DNA from: Setaria digitata
Taxonomy: Eukaryota > Nematoda > Chromadorea > Rhabditida > Setariidae
NCBI GenBank assembly: GCA_003640385.1
Contig: RCAB01000675.1
Location: 1-27,412, forward strand
DNA: 27,412 nt
Direction of reading: 5' to 3'
Shown here one piece after another: positions 9,309 through 21,759 of this stretch. Both the position numbers and the translations under genes were made by a program. The notes beneath the pieces are model-generated. The model ran no database searches and was not told the DNA's origin. It was given only the letters and a program-made list of their open reading frames with translations. Every line of letters starts with the position of its first letter. Within the stretch, counting starts at the first letter, position 1.

Positions 9309-12300
9309 ATGAATGCTGGCAGTATTCAGAGTGCTGAAAGTTTAAAAGATAAGGGTAATATTGCCTTCAAAAATGATCAATTAAATGAGGCAATTGATTG
9401 TTATACGGAAGCACTGGAATTAGAACCGGAAAAAAAATTAAAATCAATAATATATCGAAATCGAGCAATGGTACGATTAAAGATGGATGATTTCGAGGGC
9501 TGTGAAATGGACGCGACACGTGGTAATTAATAATTTATTATTATTTGATCTATGAGATGAGATTTATTGAAGAAACTCGGTTATTAAGCGCAACATTACT
9601 ATTCATTTCAATTTTTCGAAAATTTTTTTTACCTTAAAATTTATATTCATTTATTGTATGGAGAATTATTGTGATACTCATAGATGATATAATTTCGGAA
9701 AATTATGTCAAAAGAAGAAATTGATTGAAATAATGCTAATGTTTTTTAGTTTGTAAAATTTTCGTAATAATTTTTTTTTTTTTTTTTTTATAGCATTAGA
9801 AATTGATGGTGCTGATGCGAAAGCACTTTATAGACGTGCTTTGGCTCGTGAAAAGATGGAAAATTACAATGGGGCCGTTATGGATGCTCGAGAAGCATTA
9901 AGATTGGAGCCAAAAAATAGGTTAGTTTATTTCATTTAATTTTTTATACATGATAAATATTTTATTTCTCTGGAGTCGTAAATTTTGTAAGTAAATGCAT
10001 GATGTAATTTGGCAAAATATTGGAATACGTTTAGTCACAATCACGCATAGTTTATAATGTGATGATCATGTTTTAGTATCTTACGGAATGATTGGAGATT
10101 GTAGGATAATACTTATAAAATAAAAGAAAGAACTGACAAGTGAAATGTGTGCAAATTTGCTGAATTATCAAAAATTTCTTTGTTAAATTATGAAAGTTTG
10201 AGTGAATTTTTCTTTTTTTTTTTTTGCTTATTTTAAGGAGTATTACTGAAATGCTTCAACGAATGATGAAATTGTGTGAGGAAAAGAAAAAAGCTGCGAT
10301 GAGTATGGATAATCGTGTGAATAATATGAATAATCTTGCATTCAATGATGGCGATTTAGAGCAGAGGACTACTGTAAATTATATTTTCTTATCTTATATT
10401 ATTATTTCATGAGTAGTTTTCCAAGGGTTAGAGATTTAACTTTGTAAAACAGCATTCAATTTTCCGCTGAAAAACGCTAGAATCCATAGATTTAGTTTTA
10501 GTGAAGCCTAAATGTAAATCCAAGTAGTAATATTTTTGGAATTATTAATTATTAGTTTATTTTGCAGGCGATGAATAATTTGTTAGTCTTGTCAAGAGAA
10601 TCTGAAACAGGTGCGTCACGTATTTGGAATGATGGTAAAATTGTAGAAGCATTGTTGAAAGTAATTGACGATAATTCGGCAAATGAAGCTATTGTCGTAG
10701 CTGCAGCTCGAGTTCTCGATGAATTGTTAAAAAACAGCAGTCGAGTATATCTTTTTACCTATTTGTCCCCTCAGGAACCCATAAATCCTATTTTTTTGCA
10801 AATTCTTCAATATGGAAGGATTTTTGGTGCTTTTTAAACTGCTTTCAAATGATATAATATTAAATTAATGTAAGGATATTTTTATTAAATATGTTTACTT
10901 TTTCTAAGCTATTTTACTCTTAACTAATATTCCAGTATCTCTATATTTTTTAAGGTAATGTATCTTGTGGAAAGTTTGGGAATACGTCGAATATGCCGAC
11001 TTATGGAGAAATGTCCATATTCGCAGTATCTCGATGCATGTAGTGTTATTATTCAGCGTTTATTCAATGCATTAGCTAAAATGAATCAAAAAAAAGAAAT
11101 AAAGCCGGATCCTGAAATTTGTGAAGGTAAATTTGCTCCTTACACGACACCAGTTCCATTTATTCGGTCACTCCTTCCTCACTAGTTTATTTCTTCATCA
11201 TAAGCTTATCTATTTGCTTATTTTCTTGACCGGTAATCCTTTTTTAAAAGGTAGCATTTTTAGCCAATAAAATACATATTATACGATTAATTTTGGAACT
11301 AGAAGAAATCTTAACCGATGTAAATGTTACGGCACCTGTACGTGATACCTCCATTGATTTGCTATTAAAAAATCTGATGCATATGGATGGTGGATTGCCA
11401 CGTGGTTGGAGTTGGAGATTTGTCGAAGATAGAGGTGAAAATTTCAAAACCTTTTATTTAATTTTGAATGATTCCTCAGAAACATCTTTTCAAATGAATC
11501 AGTCGCTGAGATTCTGTTCATTGTTTGGAAGTATATTTTTGAAATTTTAACTTTAAATGAAAATCAAATACATTGGATCGTTAACTGCTGAAGTACCCTA
11601 AGTTCTTACTTATCGGACGTTACAGGTCTTCTCAAATTGCTGCATGTTTCAACTCAGTTACCCGAGCAGTGTGAATACCCGGTTACTGCTGAAACTCGAC
11701 AGCATTTAGCAGTTTGTTTAACACGTCTTTATGATGATATGATTTTTGATACACGACGACAAATTTTCAAAGAAAGAGTGGATGCTTTCTTCAAGTAATT
11801 AATTATCTCTGTAGTTTATCTGAAACGAAATTTTTAATTTTGCTTAGTTTTGATAGTATTAATTAATATCATTATTTTTGTGAAGTCCTACTGCTTAAAA
11901 TCAAAACGTAACTTATCTGTCAGTAACGTGTTAAGAGAAAATTAGTATAAAATATAATGTCGCTTAATCGATTAATTTAATAGTAGATATGTCATTCTTT
12001 TCTTATTGCTTTAGAGGACTCATTGTTATTGATTTTTATCTATTTTTCAGCAATCTACTCAATGATATCGCTAAACCAGAAGTAAAAGTTAAATTAGCAT
12101 CAATGTTAATAACCTTATTGCAGGTAAATTCGTGTTTATTTTCAGCCAAATGAGTTTAATTCTTTATTATGAATATTATTTTTTCGTAGTCTTTTAGCAT
12201 TTTGCCGAATTCGTCTTTCAAAATCTTTAGGGTCCTGTCGATGTTGGTATAAATTTAGTAACAAATGATCGAATCACAGCATTGATGCTCGAAATGGCTA

Positions 12301-15300
12301 CAAGTGATGATAAATTACAACAGAGCACGGCTGCTGAATTAATTGTTCATACTGTTAGTAAACATGAGCGAGCAACGACTATTTTAAAGGTTCGTATTTT
12401 TAAATTAGAAATTAGAAAAAAAAAACTTGAAAATCTGTACAAAGGTATCAGACTTACTGATCTTCTAATAATGGAATCATAACTTATGGTCTAGTCCTTA
12501 GTATGCATTACAACTATATTTTGAAATACAAAATCAAGTTTTAAATACAAAAGAAGAAGAAGCAGACTGCTTGGTATGAAAATCATTTAAATGTTCAGTT
12601 TTTAGTTCGGTATCCCCGTATTACGAAAATTATATGATTCAAAGGATGATATGGTAAAGGTGAGAGCTTTGGTGGGTTTGTGCAAATGTGCTTCAGCTGG
12701 AGGTGATGATGCAGCTAGACAAACAATGCAAGAAGGTAGCTCATTGAAACTTGCTCAAACATGCAAGAAATTTCTATTAGATGTGGATCGTTATACAGTT
12801 GAAGTGCGAAGGTGAGGGACAAATCAAATTTATTACAAAATAATTTTGTATTACATAAAAAATCCTAAATTTTCTCTTCTTGATGAATATTTGAAACATG
12901 TTTATTTTTAAGGAAATGCTCCAAATGTTATCAGATGTTATCATTTTCTAGATTTGCATGTGAAGGATTGTCATATTTGACATTGGATGCTGATGTAAAA
13001 GAATGGATTGCTGAAGATGCTTTGCTACTTCAGGCATTACTTTGTCTTGCAAAAGTATGGCTTATCTTTTTTTATCAAATTGTTTTTTCGGAAAAAAAAA
13101 AGAAGCAGATAAATTTTCTCAAATTTTGACAGTAATCAGGAAATAGTTTAATGATTTCGCATGCATTTCCCACCAATTACTGTATTTTATTTTTGAAGAT
13201 TAAAACCGTTTGTGCTTATTTCAGAGCGCTGGTTCTCTGTGTGTTTATACATTAGCCAGTATTTATGTGAATTTGACCAATTCTTACGAAAAACCGAAGA
13301 TAGATGAAGAGCTTGTTAAGCTTGCACAGGTCAGATAGTCCTACAGAGACGATTAAATTAAAGGATGATTAGATTTTCTCTAGGATGTTGGTGCAATTTG
13401 GAAAATATAGTTGTTCCACATGTTTGAAAATAATTTCAAATTAAAAAAAAATTTTTTAAAGGATTTTCCAATTTAAGTTTTTTCAGTTAAAACTTGTTGT
13501 TTTTTTTTTTTTTTTGAAAAAACCGCTTCCTTTGTTTCTTTTTTTTAGTTTTAATGAATTTCTCAACTGAAACTGTAACATGGTTCATACTTAGGTTACT
13601 CTCAGTATGCTCTAATATATGATCGAGATTTGCTGCTGTTCAGAATTCTTTTATCGAATATTTATCTTTCGCTGCAACATTTTCAAAATCTTTATACATT
13701 TATATATGTGCATCACAAACAAAAGTGTTAGACTAAATAATATCTAACAATTAAGGAAATAAATGAAATTGCAGTTTGCAAAACATCATGTGCCGGAAAC
13801 ACATCCAAAGGATACAGATGATTGCGTGGAGCGTCGAGTTCGTTTACTAGTAGCTGATGGTGCTACAGCAGCATGTGTAGCTATATCAAAAACGGAAAGT
13901 AAAAATGCATTGGAACTGTTAGCTCGTGCTATGTTAGCTTTTACAGAATATCCTGACTTACGAGGACAAATTCTCAGTGAAGGTGGTGCTAAGGTGATTT
14001 TTACTTAAAATTATTTTATTTTGAAATTTAAGAAATGAAATAAATTTGGTTTTGACCAATGTTCCGCACATTCTTATTCCTAGAAATTACTTTGTTGTTT
14101 TCATTATAGCTTTTTCATTTATTTTATGGTTAATGAGTTATGCAGAAAAAGAACTGATTTGTTGCAGCGTTACTCTTAAATTGAAATTTTATTTCAAAGC
14201 TGAAGTTGTTAAAATTAAAATTTATGTTTTTTCAGCTATGCTTACAGTTAGCAAAAAATGCTACAGCAGAGGGTAAAATTAAAGCAGCACATGCCATAGC
14301 AAGGTTGGGGTCACAGGTTATTGTTTATTTTCGTTGTTGTTTTTATTTTTAAAATAATATTTAGTACCTAAACAGTAAAGAAAGTATGAAAGTCTTCTTT
14401 GTTGTGCTGTTCGAAAGAGTTAACATTTTTAGGTTGATCCCTCAATAGCATTTCCTGGACAACGAGCGTATGAAGTAATTCGCCCGTTGATAGAACTCTT
14501 GCATCCAGATATTGAGGGAAGACCGAACTATGATGCTCTATTAACTCTAACTAACTTGGTAACTTTTTTTAATTCAGAAAACAGTCGCTGATAGAATTAC
14601 AGCAAGTTATTAAATAAGACTGCTTAATTGGTTAGTATTAGCCTTTTTTCTTATGATATATATATATATAAAGTGATGGTACGCCCAACATATGGTTAAG
14701 CTACCATGAGAAAGCGTTAATATTGAGTATTGAGACTGTTAATTCATTTAATAACTTACTGCTGGTTATAGTTGATTTATTGAAACTAAATTTAAGGTTT
14801 TAAATGTGTTTACGGTAAGAATTTGGGACTTTGTTTCATGTTATTATCTGCAGGAGTTCTCTTGAAATAATTTGGTTGAATTAAATTTAAAATTCGTTTT
14901 ATTTGGTTACTGAGGTTTGTGAAGCCCTTTTTTTATTTTTCTTGTCTGCTTCTAAATAAATTAATTATTAAAAGAAATCTAATTGTTTATCATAGGCGAG
15001 CATGAGTGATTCGGTTCGTCGTCGGATGCTGAAAGAACGGGTTATATCGAGAGCGGAAGAGTACTGGTATATGACGGATCATGCACAACTTCGTGCTGCA
15101 GCTGCCGAATTATTTCTTAATTTATTGTTCTGTGAGGATTTCTTCAAAGAAATTGTTCGAGTTCGTCATCTCTTTGCTATCCTTGACTTCATGGCTATTT
15201 AACTTCTGATGCAATTATGATATTTCGAAATTACTACAATTAATATTATTACTAAAAACATTTAATCGTGTTGATTTGATTAGAGGGAGATATCATATAA

Positions 15301-16239
15301 AGTTAAAATTTGTCAAAAATTTTTGCATATTTTCCAGAAAATTGTTGATTGCATAATTTATTGAATAAATTACCAGCAGCTGATTTATGTAGGAAGTCAA
15401 ATCATAGCAATATTTATGTTCTGAATGAACTGAATGATATGAAATATTTCTTGCAAAAAATAATGACCAAATTAAAAACTCTTGTATAAATTTTGTTAAA
15501 TTTTGAATTTCACAAGTTTTCGAAGACTAAATTCTGAATAAATTTTTCAGCTGAAGTTGGGATAACTGACATTTTATTTTGTATTTAAATTTTTTTTTAC
15601 TTTAGCCTGGTACTGATAGATTGAAACTATGGGTGTTGTATAGTGCAGAAGAGGATGAACGTCTTGCACTTGCATCATCTGCTGGTTTTGCAATTTTAAC
15701 CGAAAGTGAAGAAGCCTGTAAGCGAATTATTGATGAGATGAAAAGTTGGCCAGATGTTCTGAACGAAATTTGCATGTCCGAAAATGTTGAGATTCAACGC
15801 CGTGGTTTGATTGGTATTGCCAATATGATGCAGTCATCAGAAAAGGTTGCCAGTGAAATTGTTGCTGTAAGTATTAATATTTCTGAGTTTTTTTTTTAAT
15901 TCTTATTTTTTGAGCATTCGAATTCATAACAATGTATCATTGAAATTCATTTCGCATTTCTTTTTACGCTTCAAAGTTTTCAATTTGCTCTAAATAGAAA
16001 ATATAAATCAGCTTTTCATTCAAAGAGGTAAATTTAATGCTCTAAGTTTTTTCATCTTTCAGAGTGAACTCTTCCGAATTTTGGTTGCCATAACAAAATT
16101 AAAAACTAAGGAGCGTGAATTGGCGCAAAAAGAGGCACGCCGAGCTTTAGACGCAGCAGTAAACTGGGGTATTATTCGGCCAACAGACCGTGAAATTTAT
16201 GAACAAAATACTGGCATTTCTACGGTACGAGAAGAATGA
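9309..16239 (+). CDS. unc-45: UNC-45 myosin co-chaperone (TPR-central-UCS), complete
   Basis: Eighteen exons: 9309-9522, 9794-9920, 10238-10373, 10568-10744, 10955-11126, 11264-11434, 11626-11794, 12051-12123, 12231-12389, 12606-12811, 12952-13054, 13225-13329, 13775-13993, 14236-14316, 14433-14558, 14996-15160, 15606-15866, 16063-16239. All introns are GT-AG and phases agree, giving 946 residues (C. elegans UNC-45 has 961). Residues 9-112 form three TPRs with the HSP90/HSP70 carboxylate-clamp pattern K13, N17, N51, K81, R85. A central armadillo-like region follows, then the C-terminal UCS domain with hallmark blocks VRALVGLCK (485-493) and EGLSYLTLDADVKEW (539-553). UNC-45 folds and assembles muscle myosin heads with HSP90 in the cytosol. 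The start is the first ATG, with the TPR beginning right after it. At exon 6 an earlier AG (11250) would give an immediate TAA, so 11264 is used. Introns over 300 nt (after exons 2, 12, 15 and 16) are simple AT-rich DNA. Confidence 0.96.
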
Positions 16240-16399
16240 TTTTCTTCTTCGTCTGAGGGTATTTGTTGGTGCATATAATTATATTTGTGCTTATTTCAGA
16301 TTATAGCTATTTTTGTGATGAAATTACCCTTTGCAGTGATATTTTTAATTACTTTTTCAGATATCACAGTTGTACTATTTGTCTATTCATTTTTCTCTT

Positions 16400-16405
16400 A
16401 TTAAA
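16400..16405 (+). terminator. Possible unc-45 poly(A) signal ATTAAA
   Basis: Variant signal 161 nt after the stop codon. The first exact AATAAA words downstream are near 17310 and 17344, more than 1 kb away, which would be a long 3' UTR for a nematode. Confidence 0.35.
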
Positions 16406-16429
16406 CTGCTTTTTATTTCAATGTTACTA

Positions 16430-16532
16430 AGCCTTTTTATTATTTATCCTGTGAAGTTTGTGATTTAACAAAAANAAAAGGCTTAGTAGCCTTTTTATTA
16501 TTTATCCTGTGAAGTTTGTGATTTAACAAAAA
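16430..16532. repeat. 45-bp duplication across an N (assembly join)
   Basis: The segment starting agcctttttattatttatcc and ending gatttaacaaaaa lies at 16430-16474, then an N at 16475, then again at 16488-16532. It fits an unmerged contig overlap in the unc-45 3' flank. Confidence 0.8.
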
Positions 16533-16540
16533 ATGTCAAT

Positions 16541-16938
16541 ATTTGTAAAAAGTTTCTTTCTGGCTCGCCTAGGTTATAATCAAATTAAAAGGAAAATAAC
16601 CAATTAATAAGTACTGATATTTGTGTTATATTAGTGGGGTTTTTTTTTTTCGAAATTGAATCCTTATAAAATGTAGTACTTATTTCGGCAATATTATTAT
16701 CAAAANCTACATACCAGATTATATTAGTGGGGTTTTTTTTTTTCGAAATTGAATCCTTATAAAATGTAGTACNATTTGTAAAAAGTTTCTTTCTGGCTCG
16801 CCTAGGTTATAATCAAATTAAAAGGAAAATAACCAATTAATAAGTACTGATATTTGTGTTATATTAGTGGGGTTTTTTTTTTTCGAAATTGAATCCTTAT
16901 AAAATGTAGTACTTATTTCGGCAATATTATTATCAAAA
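16541..16938. repeat. Triplicated segment (165 bp, partial, 165 bp) separated by Ns
   Basis: A full copy (about 16541-16705), a partial copy (about 16718-16772) and a second full copy (about 16774-16938) share the same internal sequence, including ggctcgcctaggttataatc and the later tagtggggtttttt tract. Single Ns at 16706 and 16773 separate them. Near-perfect identity and N boundaries indicate redundant contigs placed in series. Confidence 0.8.
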
Positions 16939-18052
16939 GGGGAAAGAAATGTAATAATTTCTTCCTTGGCATGCAAAATTTCGCTAATGATATGATTTTT
17001 ATTTCGATTCTTGTCTGATCATAAAAAAAACTTACCAGTTTTTTTTTTTTTTTTGTTCATTTCTGACGACTCGATGCGTCAATTTTTCAATGATCGAAGT
17101 AATGTTCTTTTTTTTTTCCCCTTCTTTGACCTTTTCGTTGTACTAAGAGATATGTCATTAAAATGAACGATTTATAATGATTATATGCCTTTGTTTGAAG
17201 CTCTAATTTATATACTTTTAACATTTACTTATCACACTGAAATTTTACATTTGCTAATTCACAGTTAATATTGCTTGTGTGCCTTTTTCTTATTTGTGCC
17301 TGAAATTTAAATAAAATAGTGCTTTATTGCTGTACATTATATAAATAAATTCAGCTTTTTCAGAATAGATAAATTAATACTGCGGCATTTCTAAAATATA
17401 CAAATTATTATCATGCCTGGTGGCAAGATTATCCATTCAAATTTTTTGGTAATATCAAATTTATGGTAACTCCAAAAATTCACATCGCGCAGTTTGTTCA
17501 TTTTCTTTATCAATCATTCTGTTTAAACTTTTTTCATTCATCAAACAATTGAAAAACTAGAACCTTACTTATCAAATATGTTGGATTTTATTTCAAATCT
17601 TAAACCAATTTAATCCTCACTTGTGTCCGTTTCCTTTTTTTTTTTTACTTAATATTGAAAATTATCCTATCAAGTAAAATTTTTAGGGATTTATTTTGCA
17701 CATGGTTGGTCGTTTTTTTCGTTATTCTCAATGAGTAACTTCCAATCTTTAGATAAAAATGGTAGCTCTCTTTTTTTCTTCTTTTTTTAATTTTCAAAAA
17801 AAAAAGGTCAGCCTGGTTATTTAAACACTAATTTCTCCATTCATTTATTCCCCTCCCTTTCTTGTTTCACCATTTGTGACATTTTAAATGAATAAAGTAA
17901 TTCAAAAGAAAAAGGATAAAATAAAAAAAAAATGGGAGAAATTAATTTTTTAAATAATACATTGACTTTTTCCCTTTTTTCCCTACCTTAAAATGTTTAA
18001 TTTAAAGTTTGCATTATTGGACAAAAAAAAGAACATTTACCGGTTAGAGAAG

Positions 18053-18069
18053 AGGTCAATCAGAGGTCA
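18053..18069 (+). promoter_or_regulatory. Perfect DR5 nuclear-receptor half-site repeat
   Basis: AGGTCA at 18053-18058 and AGGTCA at 18064-18069, same orientation, separated by 5 bp (ATCAG). Direct repeats of AGGTCA are bound by RXR/RAR-type and other nuclear receptors, a family expanded in nematodes. It lies about 940 bp upstream of the secreted-protein start codon; which gene it serves, if any, is unknown. Confidence 0.3.
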
Positions 18070-18768
18070 TCTATCACGTTCATACAGGTATTGTGAGCTC
18101 AAAAATAATTTTGAAACGATTTCAGCAGCATCGGATGAAAAAGAGGAAACGAAGAAAGAGAAAAAAGATATTTTGATAATAGTGTAACATAAAATAAAAC
18201 ACTGAAAGATTATTTCCTGATTCTCAATTTATCAAATTAAATTATATGCCGAAGAGGAAAAAGAAAACAGAGAAATCCTGAATATCTATGATCCTTTTTT
18301 GAGCTTCCGATTAACCTGTTTTCCGGGATTGAAAGTGTTTAATTTTGGTCATGTTTGTTTAAATGCTGAAAGATCAATGCTGAGGAGCGCAAATTAACTT
18401 TCGATTTTAGTCAGGAATTTTTGGATAAATCTTTTTCATATTTGCTTACAGTGATTTCTCTCTTTTTTTTTCTCGAATATTTGCTATTTTTATAAAAATT
18501 TCATTTCAATTAATTCACTTTAATTTTCCTGATTAAAATGTAGTAATGATAAATTATTTAGCGGCAATGTTGCTGCAACAAAGTTTGTTTTTTTTTTAAA
18601 TAAACTGAAAACTTTGGTAATTAAAATGCACTAGCAATTAATGATAATGATTGATTATTGCTGTTATTACTATTAATATTATTATTAATATTACTGCGTT
18701 CAAGTTGCTTTCATGTCAAATGCAAAAAAGAAAACTAATAATGTTTATTAGCAAGTAATTTAGAGTGT

Positions 18769-18974
18769 GAAATTTCTTTCAAAATAGTNGAAATTTCTCT
18801 CAAAATAGTAAATTCTGATTTTAGTAGTTCAAAAAAAAAAAATGTTATAAACGATACATTTATTCAAATAAGAAGTAGATTATATTTNTTCAAAATAGTG
18901 AATTCTGATTTTAGTAGTTCAAAAAAAAATGTTATAAACGATACATTTATTCAAATAAGAAGTAGATTATATTT
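18769..18974. repeat. Duplications of about 20 and 85 bp across Ns at 18789 and 18888
   Basis: The block from caaaatagt to agattatattt occurs at 18801-18887 and again at 18891-18974. The copies differ by three bases in an A-run and one A/G change. A shorter aaatttct.tcaaaatagt copy flanks the N at 18789. These look like contig overlaps and fall directly in the promoter region of the next gene, so distances there are inflated. Confidence 0.75.
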
Positions 18975-18990
18975 TAACTTTTTTATTTCA

Positions 18991-18997
18991 ATTTCAG
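18991..18997 (+). other. Strong spliced-leader-type acceptor before the secreted-protein gene
   Basis: ATTTCAG preceded by a pyrimidine-rich stretch ends 12 nt before the ATG at 19010. This matches the nematode TTTCAG consensus and would leave a very short 5' UTR after trans-splicing. A cis-spliced upstream 5' exon is the alternative. Confidence 0.5.
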
Positions 18998-19009
18998 TAG
19001 CTGAAAAAA

Positions 19010-20175
19010 ATGATTTATCAAATTGGAAATCAATTTTCTTTCGTTATAATTCTTCTGCTCATTATGTTGCTGCTATTCACGCAGGCATGCGATATTGAAA
19101 TTCGACTAAAATCGAAAACTGCAAAACCCTTCCAATTTCATTTTTCGGCTTCAGCAGTAAATTACTGGAGTGATCGAGTTACAGTAAAGGGAAAAACGAC
19201 TGAAAAGCCAGAAGGTGGCTACAGTAATTATCATGTATTTCGTGTTAGTTAATTCTTTTCGTTTTTCCTTCGTTTCTACTTTTTTACCAAAACTGAATAC
19301 GGTTGAAAGATGGGAAATTTTTCGTTTTCCGCTTTTTTATTTAAGCTTTTTGAACTGTTAACATGTAGATACGGTAGAAAGAGCAGGAAGATAGAGGTGA
19401 TGGACACTGTGGAGGGAAAAAAAATCAAAATTATGAAACTTAGGTAAAGTTGTGAAGATGTTAAATATTAATGCTTTGACAAATTAGCATAATTATAAGT
19501 TAGAATGAAAGGGCGGTAAATTTGGTTGCAGTTGGTGTTTTTATTGTATTAAAAATATTTTCAGAAAAAAATGAACTGAAAAAGGGAAATATTCACTAAA
19601 ATATGGAGTGAAATTTTATTTTTACTATTATGATAGAATTTCTAACAAATTGATTTTTTCTTTAATACAGTTAAATTTTGATTTTTTTTTAGCTTACACC
19701 GAGATTGTAAACTGCCACTGACTAATTTTGTTTGGTAGAATTAAAATTTCCAGTAAAATTAGAAATCTTTTAATTTTGTTTGCAAAATTAAAATTTGGTA
19801 TTTCTTTTCTTTATTGCAGTATTCTGAATCTATTTATTTCACCAGCAATATAAAAATTTAATGCTTTTCTTTCATCCTATTTTCAAAATTTTTTACAGCT
19901 TCTCCATTCATTTTTTTTTTTTTAATTTGACTTTCTTTCAGGTAAAAGGTGACAATTGTGATAAAGAAGATTGGCATTTCTTTGTATGGAAATTAGAAAA
20001 TGGAAGCACGTTAAAAAAACCAGTATGGAAAATTTCTCATCATTTGAGAATTAAATTTGAAAGTGTATCGCTAATATTGTTCAAAATTCAGCCATATGTG
20101 TATATTATTGTGGATGACAATTTAGAGATACAAATTGGCCCGCGATTTGCCGTTGCATCGTGTGGTTTTTGTTAA
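19010..20175 (+). CDS. Small secreted four-cysteine protein, unknown family
   Basis: Two exons, 19010-19243 and 19942-20175, joined in phase 0 (gttagt donor, ctttcag acceptor), giving 155 residues. Residues 1-26 are an extremely hydrophobic signal peptide ending near T-Q-A before Cys27. The mature part of about 129 residues contains Cys27, Cys84, Cys152 and Cys155, one N-glycosylation sequon (N98-G-S) and alternating hydrophobic/charged segments suggesting a beta-rich fold (for example around D-W-H-F-F-V-W at 88-94 and Y-V-Y-I-I-V-D-D at 130-137). The protein ends with a C-G-F-C tail. I do not recognise the family; a nematode-restricted secreted protein is likely. There is no second transmembrane segment or GPI-type tail. 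The start is supported by the signal peptide and by the acceptor 12 nt upstream. Confidence 0.8.
19244..19941 (+). other. Single intron of the secreted-protein gene
   Basis: 698 nt of AT-rich DNA with T runs near both ends. No additional exon with a compatible frame was seen. Confidence 0.75.
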
Positions 20176-20362
20176 ATTTCATTTCTAAATTTATTAATTT
20201 TGTTGTTGATTGTGATAAAGAAGAACAAAAAAAAAATTAATTAACTAGGTTTATTAATTTTATTGATTGTAAGTTAAGGAACTAATTAGGTTTATCAACT
20301 TTGCCAATGTTAATATGTTGTTAAATGGAATTAAATTAATCATATTTTAGTAAAGTTGAAAA

Positions 20363-20368
20363 AATAAA
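20363..20368 (+). terminator. Poly(A) signal AATAAA of the secreted-protein gene
   Basis: Canonical signal 188 nt after the TAA stop. The 3' UTR before it contains repeated ggtttat(t/c)aa words. Confidence 0.55.
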
Positions 20369-21759
20369 ACTTCAATTGCAAACTGCTTTTAATCAAATTA
20401 TCATTATTCCGTTATCTATTTCCTAAAATTAATTTTCGATGGGAAGCATAAATATTCAAAAATAAGAAAAAATGGCTCCTTATTAATGTTATTATTTCGT
20501 TAATACTGGTCTTAATACCATTACTAGTAATAATTACTCAGTGTGTGATACGAAAAAGAAAGGAAATTTGGAAGATCAAAGTTCCGAAATTTATTTTTCA
20601 TTTAATTTAAAGGCTCAAAAACCTAGGTTTCTTACAGAGATGAAAGTTTTGTACTGCAAATTACTGTTGCTGCTGTACAATTGAAATCGTGTAAAATAAT
20701 GGAAGATGGAAATATTTAATTGCGGGAAAATGATAATTAATTTTATGTTAACTTCTTTGCATTAGGCAAAAATTGCACCCTTATGTCTAAAAATATTGTT
20801 CCATAAATGTTCGCGAATTTCGTAACAATCAGTGCAAAATTAAAGCATTTTCGTGATATTTTGCGTTGCCAAATATATCAGTTGATCATTTGATTAACAT
20901 TTTAAATACTTAGATATTTTTTAGGTACTCAATTTTTTAATTTAATCTTAAGCACTATTTAATTTTAATTTTAAGTACTTAGTTTCAACAATTTTTTTAC
21001 TTTTTGTGACATTTCTAAATTAATTTTACCTAAAATTACGCAAGATATCAACAGCTACTTGTTATTAGTAAGAAGACTAATTACATGAAATTATTTTGAT
21101 CTTTCAATAAAACTTTTTGCAAAAAAAAAAATTAAGCGAAAACAAATTGAATTTTGTAATAACCGGATTATATATGAATGAAATTTTAATTGTGACATTG
21201 CAAAGGGGGCCCATTGCAATTAATACACGTAATTAAGCTGAATGAAATTTCATGAAATTGAGATATATGCAAATTTTCTGTTCAACATTCTTTTTTTAAA
21301 TTATTTCATATCTATTCTGGTAAAGAGCACTAAATATTTGAAATATATAAATCAAACTGAAATTTTTGCCACTGCAAGCTTCCACTCAAAAAATTTTCAA
21401 ATTTTTATTATTGAAATTTTGATGAATTATCTATCCAAGTTTGTATTAAAACAATAAATTTCATATTGATTTATTGCAAATTAAACAATCAGTTTTCTTT
21501 TCTTCTTTCGATTAATGTCAAAGTTTGCTTAACTTTTAATTTATCCATTTTCACTCCTTTATTCTTTATTAACATTCAATACGTTCCGAGTATTAATTAA
21601 ATTCGACCTTTTTTTATCTTGACCTTTTTTAAGTAGTCGAAAAGAAACAGTAATATTATTAAGGTTGGTTCCTGGAAATTTTTCATTGTCAAGCACAAAA
21701 AGAAAATGAAAGCTTCCCAAATTATCAAATTTTAATTATAGGTTTTAATTACAGCTACT

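Larger units (their letters stand above)
16240..19009. other. 2.8 kb intergenic region, unc-45 to the secreted-protein gene
   Basis: Contains the unc-45 3' UTR, N-linked duplications (16430-16938 and 18769-18974), T/A tracts and a perfect AGGTCA direct repeat at 18053-18069. An ATG-initiated open stretch at 17993-18187 shows no recognisable domain and is probably chance. Confidence 0.55.

Noticed and set aside
14046..14276. Plus-strand open frame of 76 codons
   Set aside because: It is intron sequence running into unc-45 exon 14 in a different frame; the exon itself is read in the UNC-45 frame.
17993..18187. ATG-initiated open frame, Lys/Arg/Glu-rich, 64 codons
   Set aside because: Lys-rich composition expected from A-rich DNA; no domain, no clear splice partners. 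The AGGTCA repeat inside it explains the apparent order.
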